64,000 nucleotides of DNA from Nocardia jiangxiensis NBRC 101359 (GTDB lineage: Bacteria; Actinomycetota; Actinomycetes; Mycobacteriales; Mycobacteriaceae), in assembly GCF_000308615.1 (NCBI RefSeq), contig NZ_BAGB01000164.1:1-64000 (forward strand), given 5' to 3'. Shown piece after piece: positions 8,307-16,822 of the stretch (position 1 is its first letter; each line of letters opens with the position of its first letter). The notes beneath the pieces were generated by a model. It had not been told where the DNA came from. It saw only the letters and a program-made list of their open reading frames with translations, and ran no database searches. The translations under genes were made by a program, and so were the position numbers.

Positions 8307-9800
8307 GTGCCACGCGACCGCGATTCTCGGGGAATGACTTCGACTCGGGAATTGCTGATCGGCGGGAAGAGCACCCCCGCCGCCAAGGGTCGCACGACCG
8401 CCGACCTGAACCCCGTCACCGGGGAGGTGTTCGCCACCGTCGCGGCGGCCGAGGTGCAGGACGTGGTCGCGGCGGTCGATGCCGCACAGGACCGTTTCCA
8501 GGAGTGGGCCGAGTTGTCGCCGTACGCGCGGCGGGAAATCTTCCTGGCCGCAGCCGACGTGATGATCCGGCGCAGCGACGAGGCGGTGGCGCTGATCGGA
8601 CAGGAGACCGGAGCGCTGAGTATGAGTGCCCGGTTCAACACGCACAGGGCGGCCGATATCTTCCGCGAGCTGGCCGCAAGCATGACCGCCCCGCGCGGTG
8701 AGATGCTGACGAGCGTAGAACCCGACACGATGAGCCTCGCGGCGCAGGTTCCGATGGGAGTGGTCGCCGGGCTCGCGCCCTGGAACGCGCCGTTGATTCT
8801 CGGTGTGCGGGCTGCCGCGGCGCCGCTGGCTGCGGGAAATACTGTGGTGCTCAAGCCGAGTGAGGAGGCCCCGCTCATGTCGGGCCTGTTCATTGCCGAC
8901 GTATTGCGCGAGGCCGGGCTGCCCGACGGGGTGCTCAACGTGGTCACCAACGATCCCGCCGACGCCCCCGCGATCGTGGAGACGCTGATTGCCGATCCCC
9001 GGGTGCGGGCGGTGAACTTCACCGGCTCCTCCAAGGTTGGCTCGGTCATCGGTTCCCTGGCCGGGAAATATCTCAAGCCCGCCGTACTGGAACTGGGCGG
9101 CAAGAACTCGATCATCGTGCTCGACGACGCCGACATCGACTATGCCGTCGCCGCAACGGCATTCGCCGCGTTCTCCAATGCCGGACAGGTCTGCATGTCC
9201 TGCGATCGGATCCTGGTGCACGCCGCGCGCAGCGCCGAGTTCACCGAGAAATTCCTCGCGAAGGTGGCCACGCTGCACACCGGAAACCCCGACGACCCCG
9301 CCGCCAGGGTCGGGCCGATGATCAATACTGCTGCCGCTCAGCGTGTTTCGGGCCTGGTGGCGGATGCGGTGGCGGCGGGGGCCACGGTGCTGGCAGGTGG
9401 AGGCGAACCCGAGGGCGCGATCCACCCGCCCACCGTATTCACCGCTCTCCCGCGCACGGCCTCGCTCTACTACGGCGAAACCTTCGGCCCCGTATGCGCG
9501 ATCGACACCTTCACCACCGATGACGAGGCCGTCACCAAGGCAAATGACACCGAATACGGCCTGACCGCAGGTGTAATCACCGAGAACGCCACGCATGGTC
9601 TGCTGATCGCGCAGCGCCTGCAGACCGGAATCGTGCACATCAACGATCAGACCCTCGGTGACGAACCGCAGGTCCCGTTCGGCGGCTTCAAGGACTCGGG
9701 TGTGGGCCGCTTCGGCGGACGCTGGTCGACGGAGGCGTTCTCCAACACGCGGTGGATCACCATCGCCACGCGGCAGGTATCCGGCAAGTTCCGGATCTGA
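8307..9800 (+). CDS. Aldehyde dehydrogenase, salicylaldehyde/vanillin dehydrogenase-like
   Basis: NAD(P)-dependent aldehyde dehydrogenase of about 490 residues. Counted from GTG 8307: Asn160 (LAPWNAPL), Lys183 (VLKPSEE), Glu262 (LELGGKN) and nucleophile Cys296 (NAGQVCMSC). The APWNAPLILGVRA segment resembles aromatic aldehyde dehydrogenases. The start is uncertain: GTG 8307 lacks a good ribosome site, and ATG 8334 gives MTSTRELLIGG, typical of the family. It sits 61 bases after the GntR gene on the same strand. Expected role: oxidation of an aldehyde side chain to an acid. A rho-independent-type hairpin follows. Confidence 0.93.
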   Translation: MPRDRDSRGMTSTRELLIGGKSTPAAKGRTTADLNPVTGEVFATVAAAEVQDVVAAVDAAQDRFQEWAELSPYARREIFLAAADVMIRRSDEAVALIGQETGALSMSARFNTHRAADIFRELAASMTAPRGEMLTSVEPDTMSLAAQVPMGVVAGLAPWNAPLILGVRAAAAPLAAGNTVVLKPSEEAPLMSGLFIADVLREAGLPDGVLNVVTNDPADAPAIVETLIADPRVRAVNFTGSSKVGSVIGSLAGKYLKPAVLELGGKNSIIVLDDADIDYAVAATAFAAFSNAGQVCMSCDRILVHAARSAEFTEKFLAKVATLHTGNPDDPAARVGPMINTAAAQRVSGLVADAVAAGATVLAGGGEPEGAIHPPTVFTALPRTASLYYGETFGPVCAIDTFTTDDEAVTKANDTEYGLTAGVITENATHGLLIAQRLQTGIVHINDQTLGDEPQVPFGGFKDSGVGRFGGRWSTEAFSNTRWITIATRQVSGKFRI

Positions 9801-9844
9801 AATCATCCGAAACCGGCTGCACTACAGGCATCCTCATAACCAAC

Positions 9845-9884
9845 AGGCCCCGAGATCCCCGGCCGGGGATCTCGGGGCTGTTTT
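9845..9884 (+). terminator. Rho-independent terminator after the aldehyde dehydrogenase
   Basis: A perfect inverted repeat of 15 bp (9848-9862 with 9863-9877), extended by CAG/CTG, is followed by TTTT. It ends the plus-strand GntR/ALDH transcript. Confidence 0.85.
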
Positions 9885-9922
9885 GTGGCCACAGCGGTGC
9901 CCGATAGCACCCGCCGCCGATG

Positions 9923-9955
9923 TTGCACACCGCACGGATACCGTGCGGTGTGCAA
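9923..9955 (-). terminator. Inverted repeat downstream of the beta-propeller gene
   Basis: 15-bp perfect arms around ATA (9923-9937 and 9941-9955), ten bases past the stop of the minus-strand gene at 9966. There is no T-run on the minus strand, but position and strength fit a terminator. Confidence 0.6.
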
Positions 9956-9965
9956 GGGACCGGAT

Positions 9966-10916
9966 TCAGCTACTCAGCGTCGCTTTCATCAGGCTCGGGT
10001 TGGTCTGCACGAAATAGGCAGCGTTCGTGATGTATACGGACGTGCCGGAGATCTTGACCGACGACGGGTTGTCCAAACCGTCCGAGGTGGTCGCCACGAT
10101 CTGCGGGGTACTACTGCCGACAGGGATGTAGGCCAGCTGACTCGAGTAGTTCTCCGCGGCCAGCACGTCTCCCTTCGAATCGAAGGTGAAGTCGTCGATC
10201 GAGGTCACGCCCGTAGCCACGGTGCTCATCGTGCCTGCCGAACCATCGGAATTGATGGGGTACTTCAGCAGATCACCTGTGGAGGTATTACTGACATACA
10301 CGTTGCCGTTGTAGACCTGAATGCCGTTGGCACCCTTGGAAGTACTGCTGGTCGGCTGCAACGCGCTGCCCTGTGCCCAGACGGCCGATGTCTTGTTCTG
10401 CAATGACACCGCCGTAACCGTGCCATTGGTCGAATCGGTCGCGAGCAGATTTCCGTGGGTGGAGTCCAGCGCCAGTCCATTGATCCAGCCCATATTCGGC
10501 AAGGAAACGAACAACTGCGGGCTGTAATTGTTGCTCGGATCGAGCATGTAGATCGCCGACTGGTTCCCGGCGCCGTAATCGACATAAAGCACACCGTTGG
10601 CGCCTCGCACGATGCCGTCGGCGGTCGCCGCGACACCGTTGGTGGACGCGGGCAACGTGGCCAATACTGTGGTCGCACCGGTCGACGGGTTCACCTGAGC
10701 GACCTGATGCCCCTGGTTGAACGTGACATCCACGTTGCCGTTCGGCTCCAGAGCCAGGTTCTCCGCCTGCTGCCCAGAGCTGTAGGTGAATTTGGCGACG
10801 GTCGTCATATTGCTCAGCGGCGTGGACACGGCCTGCGCCGGAGCCGCCGAATATGAAGCGATGCCCAGGCCTGCGAGTGCCACGATGACAGAAAACTTGC
10901 TGCGACGGTCCTGCAA
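9966..10916 (-). CDS. Secreted beta-propeller (SMP-30/NHL-like) protein
   Basis: I prefer TTG 10916 as start. GAGGAGA precedes it by five bases and it gives an ideal signal peptide: a short basic MQDRRSKF, a hydrophobic core and an APAQA cleavage site. An ATG at 10943 would add nine residues. The mature ~290 residues consist of repeated blade-like units (DPSNNYS, DSTHGNLLATDS, NGNVYVSNTSTGDLLKY, DSKGDVLAAEN), typical of six-bladed SMP-30/NHL-like propellers. Exported, single-gene unit. A ligand or lactonase function is possible; catalytic residues were not identified. Confidence 0.8.
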   Translation of the reverse strand: MQDRRSKFSVIVALAGLGIASYSAAPAQAVSTPLSNMTTVAKFTYSSGQQAENLALEPNGNVDVTFNQGHQVAQVNPSTGATTVLATLPASTNGVAATADGIVRGANGVLYVDYGAGNQSAIYMLDPSNNYSPQLFVSLPNMGWINGLALDSTHGNLLATDSTNGTVTAVSLQNKTSAVWAQGSALQPTSSTSKGANGIQVYNGNVYVSNTSTGDLLKYPINSDGSAGTMSTVATGVTSIDDFTFDSKGDVLAAENYSSQLAYIPVGSSTPQIVATTSDGLDNPSSVKISGTSVYITNAAYFVQTNPSLMKATLSS

Positions 10917-11238
10917 AATCTCTCCTCGAATATCACCGTTCATATAGACCTCGCCGCGATACAGACCTCACCGCGCCCCCAATTCCGCGAGCTCCCGCAA
11001 CGTACCAAGTAGATTGCTGATGAATCCGGCGGTCGGAGCCTTCTTTCATACAGTGAAATCCCGCTTGTGCCAACACATCTGAGTTCACAAGATCGGGTAC
11101 GGACTCTCGTACTGGGACGGGTATGCCCGTTCTCCCGGGAAAGGCGGCCCGTAGGGTCACCAGGTACGTGCCGAGGCCGCGAAATGGCTGGAGTCGCAAA
11201 AGAAGTCGTTCGCGTGGCTTCGCCGCGACGCGCGGGAG
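10917..11238. other. Intergenic stretch, no convincing gene
   Basis: About 320 bases between the beta-propeller start and the RraA-type stop. A minus-strand frame at 10933-11199 has no family-like features and no ribosome site. The promoter of the beta-propeller gene must lie here, but I see no clear -35/-10 pair. Confidence 0.5.
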
Positions 11239-11889
11239 TCAGCCGTCCCGGCGGGTCTGCAGGGCGTGGTAGCCGAGCCGCTCGCGGACCTGCCTCAGCG
11301 GGGTGCCGAGTTCCACCTCCCGGCGGATGGCCTCCTCGACCGTCTCGATCTCCATTGCGATATCGAGCACTTCCTGCTCGCGTTCGGCGGGCACGACGAC
11401 CAGGCCGTCATTATCACCGATCAGCACGTCACCGGGGCGCACCCGCACGGTGCCGAGTACGACCGGCACCTGCCTCCCGGCAACCTTTACCCGATCCTTG
11501 CCGGTCCGCATCCAGCGGCTCCGGCTGAACAGCGGGTACCCCAGGTCGAGGGCCCGGTCGGTGTCCCGGCAGACCCCGTTGATCGCGGTACCGCCGAGCC
11601 CGCGCCGCTGCGCCACCATGGTGAGGATGTCGCCCCACACCGTGACGTCCAACCGTCCGCCGTTGTCCAGGACCACCACATCTCCCGGCGGTACGTCATC
11701 GATGTAGTCCCCTACCGTGCCCCCGTCCACATCGATCGGCTGATACAGCACCGTGAACGCACGCCCGGCCAACCGAGGTCCCCGGGCCGCCGGGTACACG
11801 CCTTCCACCTGTCCCGCGATGCCGAGCCGATCCAGGGCGTCGGAAATGGTCGGCGTCGAGAACTTCGAGAGCTCCAGCTCCATCGTCAT
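11239..11889 (-). CDS. RraA-family protein (HMG/CHA aldolase-like)
   Basis: About 216 residues from ATG 11889 (a GTG at 11901 and an ATG at 11883 are alternatives). RraA fold: FSTPTISDALDRLG, PPGDVVVLDNGG, GGTAINGVCRDTD with the Arg-Asp pair used by class II HMG/CHA pyruvate aldolases, and GDNDGLVVVP. Members such as LigK/ProA cleave 4-carboxy-4-hydroxy-2-oxoadipate at the end of 4,5-cleavage pathways. It is the last gene of the Rid operon; two further family members are at 24191 and 24835. Confidence 0.9.
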   Translation of the reverse strand: MTMELELSKFSTPTISDALDRLGIAGQVEGVYPAARGPRLAGRAFTVLYQPIDVDGGTVGDYIDDVPPGDVVVLDNGGRLDVTVWGDILTMVAQRRGLGGTAINGVCRDTDRALDLGYPLFSRSRWMRTGKDRVKVAGRQVPVVLGTVRVRPGDVLIGDNDGLVVVPAEREQEVLDIAMEIETVEEAIRREVELGTPLRQVRERLGYHALQTRRDG

Positions 11890-11934
11890 CCGCTTTCTCA
11901 CCTAGTGCCGAAAACTTCAGGCGCACCAGCACCT

Positions 11935-12420
11935 TCAGTCCCCGACGTGCTTCACTTCCCAGTCCGGCGTGTGCCGGAACGGTTCTCCGAGCGCCGCGAT
12001 CGCGATCTCGGCGAAGTAATCGTCGTCGAAATCGCCCGAGCCACCCGATATTCCGATCCCGCCCACGATCCGGCAGTCGCACTTGACCACGTAGCCACCG
12101 GGCAGTGTGGTCAGCATCGGGTCGTTCCAGTCGTGCGGGCCGCGATGACCGGCGGCCTGCTGCCGATTCCAGAACTCCATCACCCCGGCGGTGTCGCGCT
12201 CCATGACCGCAGCGGTATAGGCCTTGCGGTGCGCGGCACGCACGAAACGGGCTGCCATGCCGTCCATCCGCGCCGCGGCGACCAGCTCACCCTCCTTGTC
12301 CACCACGACGACCGCGATACCCGGCCACGTGCGCGGATCGGTACCCCCGGCCGCCCGGACCACCGCATCCACGACGCGCAGCCCCTCCTCCAAGCCGACG
12401 GTGCCCTTCTCATAGACCAT
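11935..12420 (-). CDS. GlcG/HbpS-family protein
   Basis: 161 residues from ATG 12420, which overlaps the preceding Rid stop by 11 bases; the longer frame to 12555 is a shadow of that gene. It has LEEGLRVVDAVVRAA, IAVVVVDKEGELVAAARMDG, a PGGYVV segment and IVGGIGISGGSGDFDDDY, the GlcG/HbpS layout, but is more divergent than the pair at 2643 and 4944 and carries an extra HRGPHDWND insert. Probably a cytoplasmic accessory protein of the pathway; activity unknown. Confidence 0.88.
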   Translation of the reverse strand: MVYEKGTVGLEEGLRVVDAVVRAAGGTDPRTWPGIAVVVVDKEGELVAAARMDGMAARFVRAAHRKAYTAAVMERDTAGVMEFWNRQQAAGHRGPHDWNDPMLTTLPGGYVVKCDCRIVGGIGISGGSGDFDDDYFAEIAIAALGEPFRHTPDWEVKHVGD

Positions 12421-13243
12421 CTCGGACCCCCGCCGCTGTCCGCGACCTGTCGCCCAGCACCCCGATGATCTCCATCCGCGGTGCCGCGCTGCCGCCCAGA
12501 TCCGCGACCAGAACATGCACGGCCGGTGGCGTCGGCGCCAAGGTCCAACGCTCATGACACAGCTGAGTCATCGTGGCGGCGGATTCGGGTGTCGGTGCGA
12601 ACACTGTGACCTGTGTCAGCTCGTCCAGGTCGCCGCCCGCGTCGGCCATCAGAGCCCGGGCCTGGTCGAGCAGGACCGCGAACTGACGCCGCGGGGACGT
12701 CTGGGCGGCGAACAGTCGTGAGGAAAACACCAGGTTGCCGAGGAGCGCACCCATCGACATGGGGTCGCGGTGCCGGACGCCGGCGATCTCGAGGGTGCGG
12801 CGCTCGGTGCCCAGCACGGCGAGCGCATCCACCGCCACGTCGTAGCCGCCGGGTACCTCGACGGGAACGTACTTGTGCGGCGGGCGATTCTGCGGGTCGG
12901 GGAACCAGGTGCGCCAGACGTCGTTGAGCACACTGCGGTCGGTGACCTCGCGCATCCGGAACGTCACGCGCGCCACCACGTCCAATCCCCGACTCGCAGA
13001 GTCAGATCCGCCGCCCGTTGCGTCCAGACACTCGTTCCTTGCATCCGACCCGCTACTCGCCGCCACAATCACCAGCCGCATGCGCTCGAGCACCGAGTTC
13101 AGCTGCATCGAGAGCGGGGCTCCGACGGCTACGGCGGGCAAAAGCCCCTGGACGTACACCAGCTGTCCCAGCTGCACTGCTCGTACTCGCCCGCCGTCAT
13201 CCAATTCCACGACTATTTCCCGGAATTCGGGAGAGGAACTCAC
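12410..13243 (-). CDS. Two-domain Rid (YjgF/YER057c) protein
   Basis: 277 residues holding two Rid-like halves. The first has GQLVYVQGLLP, the NRPPHKYVPVEVP strand with the Arg characteristic of Rid deaminases, and DALAVLG. The second has GNLVFSSRLF, and its corresponding site reads TPPAVHVLVADLG without the Arg. The family includes 2-aminomuconate deaminase and enamine/imine deaminases. It overlaps the upstream Rid gene by 4 bases (ATGA) and the GlcG-like gene by 11, so all are co-translated. A serine/glycine-rich insertion lies near residues 62-85. Confidence 0.88.
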   Translation of the reverse strand: MSSSPEFREIVVELDDGGRVRAVQLGQLVYVQGLLPAVAVGAPLSMQLNSVLERMRLVIVAASSGSDARNECLDATGGGSDSASRGLDVVARVTFRMREVTDRSVLNDVWRTWFPDPQNRPPHKYVPVEVPGGYDVAVDALAVLGTERRTLEIAGVRHRDPMSMGALLGNLVFSSRLFAAQTSPRRQFAVLLDQARALMADAGGDLDELTQVTVFAPTPESAATMTQLCHERWTLAPTPPAVHVLVADLGGSAAPRMEIIGVLGDRSRTAAGVRDGL

Positions 13244-14007
13244 TGCTGTCCTCCGATCGCCGCAGCCATCTCGACCATCACCTCGAATTTGGCGGGTATG
13301 AAGTTCACCAATGTCTCCAGCCGAGGCCGGGTCGCCTCGTCCGGGAACATCTCCGCGAGTGCCTCCCGGGTCGGCTCGATGTGGTCCCGTGTGCGCCCGA
13401 AGCTGATGAGCTGCACGATGTCCGTCGCAGTACCTCCCGCCTGCTCGAGCAGCGCGAGCACATTCTCGAAGGCCTGCCGCGCCTGCGCCCGCAGCCCTCC
13501 GGCAGCCACCGCCCCTTCGGCGAAGGGCAACGTAGGATGTACGCGAGAGGTGAAAACCATCCCGCCGATCTCCACCGTGGGGTCGCGCGCTGGCACGCCG
13601 GGCAGATCGATCCTGCGCCGGGTCGCGCCGAGCACCGCCGTGACGTCCAGCTCCACCAGCCGGCCCGGCGGCAGATCGGCGAGTAGCACCTTATAGGCGG
13701 GGCGGCTACCCGGATCCGGGAACAGCTCCTGCCACCATTGCCCGTTCACCGGCTCTCTATGCTTCTCCCGGGTGACATAGGCGGTGGCCTTGGCAACGTT
13801 GTCCAGACTGCCCCCGGACGCCTCGACCAGCGCCTGCATCCGTCGCAGCGTCGAGCGCGCCTGGTGCTCGAGGTCACCGACGTCGTCCTCACCGGGTGTC
13901 GCGGCAATACCCAGGCCGACCACCAGGCGATCCGCCTGGAGTCCCCATGCTGCGGCCCGCTCGGGAACCTGGGGATAGATCTCGCTCACCCGTTCGATCG
14001 CCGACAT
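13240..14007 (-). CDS. Two-domain Rid (YjgF/YER057c) protein
   Basis: 255 residues, two Rid-like halves. The first has ADRLVVGLGIA, SRPAYKVLLADLP and DVTAVLG; the second has GGMVFTSRVHP, TRPRLETLVNFIP and EMAAAIG. Both retain the Arg-Pro of the active-site strand, making this the most complete of the three. It starts 16 bases after the upstream Rid stop and overlaps the next gene by ATGA. It could deaminate an amino-dienoate or tautomerise an enol intermediate; the partners may form a hetero-oligomeric ring, which is inference. Confidence 0.9.
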   Translation of the reverse strand: MSAIERVSEIYPQVPERAAAWGLQADRLVVGLGIAATPGEDDVGDLEHQARSTLRRMQALVEASGGSLDNVAKATAYVTREKHREPVNGQWWQELFPDPGSRPAYKVLLADLPPGRLVELDVTAVLGATRRRIDLPGVPARDPTVEIGGMVFTSRVHPTLPFAEGAVAAGGLRAQARQAFENVLALLEQAGGTATDIVQLISFGRTRDHIEPTREALAEMFPDEATRPRLETLVNFIPAKFEVMVEMAAAIGGQQ

Positions 14008-14023
14008 GGGCTCTCCTTCGCTC

Positions 14024-14779
14024 TCACTGGGCCGCGATGAACTCGAGCAACACGCCCAACGCGCCCGCGCGATAACGCGTCACGCGCAGCGGCGGCGCCG
14101 TCGCGGCCGGATCCATCCGCCGCCGCCATTGCGCGCGGATCAATTCGTCGTACGCGGAGTCGGCCGCGAATGCCCTGCCCTGCCGCACATCCCGCCACGA
14201 CATTCCCGACATCTCCAGCAGCGCATCACAATTCGCCGCGGCGAACGCGGCCTGCTCCGGCGCGTCGCGGCCGGGTGCACCGCTGCGCGGATCCAGCGGC
14301 AACACGCGCGAGGTGAACAGGTACCCACCCATCCGCACGGCCATCGGAATCGGGTTGCCGTGCGCCACCTTCGGCAGATACAGGCATTCCCGCCGCTGGC
14401 CCAGCACCGCGCAGAAATCGAGGCGGACCCGCTGCGGACCATCGAAACGTGACCGCATGAATTTGTAGGTCGGCCGGTCCCGGTCGTTCGGAAATCTCGC
14501 CGTCCACACGCCGTTCACGATGCGAATATCCGACGGGTCCGGCAGGTAGAAGCCGACGCGCACAACAGCGGCCAGATCTCCACCGAGATCCCTCAGGTAC
14601 GACTCGATGGTCGTCAGAGCCGTGTCGACCTGGCCCGTCAGGCCGGACCGATATTCCCCGGTCTGTGGGTCACAGCCGGTCACACCACTGCCGTAGACCA
14701 GCTCGCCCACTCGCAGTCCCACTGCCTCCGGCAGTCCCGCCGCGTCCGCGATCAGTTCACCGATGTCTTGCACGATCAT
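14024..14779 (-). CDS. Two-domain Rid (YjgF/YER057c) protein, first gene of the operon
   Basis: 251 residues from ATG 14779, chosen because the 13 residues upstream (to 14818) look non-coding and overlap the operator. First half: GELVYGSGVTG, DRPTYKFMRSRF, DFCAVLG. Second half: GGYLFTSRVLP, and a site lacking the Arg-Pro. A candidate FCD-GntR operator (14812-14823) lies 32 bases upstream. It heads the operon of three Rid proteins, a GlcG-like protein and an RraA-type aldolase. Confidence 0.88.
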   Translation of the reverse strand: MIVQDIGELIADAAGLPEAVGLRVGELVYGSGVTGCDPQTGEYRSGLTGQVDTALTTIESYLRDLGGDLAAVVRVGFYLPDPSDIRIVNGVWTARFPNDRDRPTYKFMRSRFDGPQRVRLDFCAVLGQRRECLYLPKVAHGNPIPMAVRMGGYLFTSRVLPLDPRSGAPGRDAPEQAAFAAANCDALLEMSGMSWRDVRQGRAFAADSAYDELIRAQWRRRMDPAATAPPLRVTRYRAGALGVLLEFIAAQ

Positions 14780-14811
14780 CCCGCCTCGTTCCCCGCCCAC
14801 CCCGCCGTCAG

Positions 14812-14823
14812 AGTACATACATT
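14812..14823. promoter_or_regulatory. Candidate FCD-GntR operator (AGTACATACATT)
   Basis: Two mismatches from the AGTGCATACACT found at 15829, placed just upstream of the Rid operon. See also 23355 and 25616. Confidence 0.45.
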
Positions 14824-14885
14824 ATTGGTTATAGGGAAGCGGTCGAGACGACGGCAGAGGATGAGATAGCAGCAGCGACAATGAA

Positions 14886-14920
14886 ATCGGGCCCGATGAC
14901 GTCACGTCACCGAGCCCGAT
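14886..14920 (-). terminator. Hairpin downstream of the GntR gene
   Basis: 7-bp arms ATCGGGC/GCCCGAT enclose a further TGAC/GTCA stem. On the minus strand it lies 18 bases past the GntR stop and is followed by T-rich sequence. Confidence 0.55.
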
Positions 14921-14938
14921 CGCACAGAGTGCTGGTGA

Positions 14939-15757
14939 TCACCGAGGGTCGGGCTGCTGTGCTCCCAGCATGGCCAGCGCATCGCGCACCCCGCGCAGCT
15001 CACGCCCCGGATCGGCGTCGGCGACCACACGAGTCGCGGTCGCGGCCAGATGTTCGGCCATGGCGATCGCCGCGGCGTCGGTATCGCGCGCGGCGAAGGC
15101 ATCGAGGATCGCCTGATGACGGCGCTCGGAATGACGCCAGCTCTCCGGGGTACTGGATTGAGCCAGCCGCAGGTAGGGATGCGTGCGCTCGCGAAGCATC
15201 TCCAGCAGTTTGTGCATCTGGGAATCCGCACCGGCGGTCGAGATCCGGTGGAATTCGTCGTGCGCCAGGCGCCAGGCGGGCGAGGTCTGCCGCTCATCGC
15301 GCAACTCGCGCATCTGCCGCAGGGCCTGCGTCAGGGACTCGACTACCGCTGCGGTGGCGGCGGGGACCGTCAGGCGGACCGCCAGAGCCTCGAGCAGAAT
15401 GCGGGTGCTGTAGAGCGAGTCCAGGTCCGCTAGGTCCAGCCCGACGACGACGGCGCGCCGGTCGGGTTCGGCGTCGATCAGGCCCTCTTCCTGCAGCATT
15501 CGGAACGCCTCGCGCATCGGCGTGCGGCTGACGCCGAGCGCGCGGGCGAGTTCGGCCTGGTTCAGTACACCGCCGGGCTCCAGCACCCCGTCCACGATCA
15601 GGCGGCGCAGATGCTCGTGCACCGCAAGAGCCAGCCCGCGCGGGCCGCCCGTGTCGGGAGGCTTCAGCCCTGAGATGGCCGAGGCGGCGCGGCGCTTGCG
15701 GGAACCGACGAGCAGGGACAGGTCCGGGTCGGTCACCACACGCCTCTCTTGTCGCAT
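14939..15757 (-). CDS. GntR-family regulator, FCD subgroup
   Basis: About 272 residues from ATG 15757; a TTG at 15796 and GTGs just downstream of 15757 are alternatives. The winged helix has LNQAELARALGVSRTPMREAF followed by EEGLIDAEPDRRAVV, and the C-terminal FCD domain includes AHDEFHRIST and RRHQAILDAFAARD, with the His/Asp residues that bind a metal and carboxylate effector. Located between the Rid operon and the divergent FAH operon, both preceded by AGTGCATAC-type sites. Confidence 0.92.
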   Translation of the reverse strand: MRQERRVVTDPDLSLLVGSRKRRAASAISGLKPPDTGGPRGLALAVHEHLRRLIVDGVLEPGGVLNQAELARALGVSRTPMREAFRMLQEEGLIDAEPDRRAVVVGLDLADLDSLYSTRILLEALAVRLTVPAATAAVVESLTQALRQMRELRDERQTSPAWRLAHDEFHRISTAGADSQMHKLLEMLRERTHPYLRLAQSSTPESWRHSERRHQAILDAFAARDTDAAAIAMAEHLAATATRVVADADPGRELRGVRDALAMLGAQQPDPR

Positions 15758-15828
15758 CGGGTCAGTGTTGTCCGAGTCTACTGCCGGAATCGGCAACCAG
15801 CGGCATCCTTGACATTCAATGTTCTATA

Positions 15829-15840
15829 GTGCATACACTT
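15829..15840. promoter_or_regulatory. Candidate FCD-GntR operator AGTGCATACACT with promoter
   Basis: AGTG-CATA-CACT with 4-bp arms overlaps a possible -10 (TACACT, 15834-15839) that follows TTGACA (15809-15814) by 19 bases. Transcription would then begin at or next to the GTG at 15845. Confidence 0.55.
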
Positions 15841-15844
15841 GGCG

Positions 15845-16822
15845 GTGCAATCTTTATCGACCTTTCCCTCCGGGCTGGCTACGATCAGCCTCGACAGCGC
15901 CCCAACCCTGGCGATCTGGGCGAACGGCCACGTGCTGCCGCTCGCCGAGGCAGCCCCTCGCGTCGGCAGCGACAGCGTGCCTGGATCGGCCCGCACCGCC
16001 TTGCTCGATTGGGAGTCCTGGTGCTCGCTGATCGACCGGGTGAGCGCGGATGTCGGCGGCGAGGGTTGGTTGCCCGACACCGAGGTCGAGTTCCGGCCGG
16101 CGATCGACGCGTCGACGGTCTACTGCACCGCCGCCAATTACCACGACCATATCCGGGAGATGAGCGGCACGACCGAGCGTTCGCAGGCGCGCGCTCCCCT
16201 GTATTTTCTGGCACCCCCGGCCTCGCTGGCAGGACATCGTGGCGCGGCCGCCCGCCCGGACGGGTGCCAACGCTTCGACTGGGAGGTCGAGCTGGCGGTG
16301 GTCATCGGCCGACGGGCATGGCAGGTGCCGGCCGGTGACGCGTATACGGTGATCGCCGGATATGCGGTGGCCGACGATCTGTCGCTGCGCGATTTCGCAC
16401 GCCGCGAGGACACTCCGTTCTTTCCGGATTGGCTGGGAATGAAGGGCCACGCCGGCTGCACTCCGATCGGCCCGGTACTCGTGCCCGCCGCCGCTGTGCC
16501 CGATCCGATGAATCTCGAGCTGAGCCTGTCGGTGAACGGCGAGCGCCGCCAGCACTCGAATACCGCCGAGATGATCTTCTCCATCGCTGAGCAGATCGAA
16601 TACCTTTCCGGCATCGTGCCTCTGCGGCCCGGTGACGTGATACTCACCGGCACTCCCGCCGGCACGGGAGCGGCCTGGAAATCCTTCCTGGCTCCCGGCG
16701 ATACCGTAGTTGCCGAGATCGGCGGGGTCGGACAACTGGAGACCCGGATCGTCGCCGCGGAGGACGCGGACGTCGACAACCAGGCAGTCACATCCGGTGC
16801 GGGCCGAGGCGGCCCCAGATGA
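15845..16822 (+). CDS. Fumarylacetoacetate hydrolase (FAH)-family protein
   Basis: About 325 residues. FAH core: TVYCTAANYHDHIREM, DWEVELAVVIGRRA, ADDLSLRDF with the metal-ligand pattern, KGHAGCTPIGP, and PGDVILTGTPAGTG. No ribosome site precedes GTG 15845 or TTG 15839; the promoter layout suggests a leaderless message starting at the GTG. It overlaps the next gene by ATGA. Probable role: hydrolysis, hydration or decarboxylation of a ring-cleavage product. It is only distantly similar to the FAH protein at 5429-6364. Confidence 0.88.
   Translation: MQSLSTFPSGLATISLDSAPTLAIWANGHVLPLAEAAPRVGSDSVPGSARTALLDWESWCSLIDRVSADVGGEGWLPDTEVEFRPAIDASTVYCTAANYHDHIREMSGTTERSQARAPLYFLAPPASLAGHRGAAARPDGCQRFDWEVELAVVIGRRAWQVPAGDAYTVIAGYAVADDLSLRDFARREDTPFFPDWLGMKGHAGCTPIGPVLVPAAAVPDPMNLELSLSVNGERRQHSNTAEMIFSIAEQIEYLSGIVPLRPGDVILTGTPAGTGAAWKSFLAPGDTVVAEIGGVGQLETRIVAAEDADVDNQAVTSGAGRGGPR

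Noticed and set aside
8271..9806. A 511-codon open frame antisense to the aldehyde dehydrogenase
   Set aside because: It mirrors the high-GC codon pattern of the real gene, has no family motifs and no ribosome site.
10933..11199. An 88-codon minus-strand frame upstream of the beta-propeller
   Set aside because: No ribosome site, no signal or domain, and it overlaps the region needed for a promoter.
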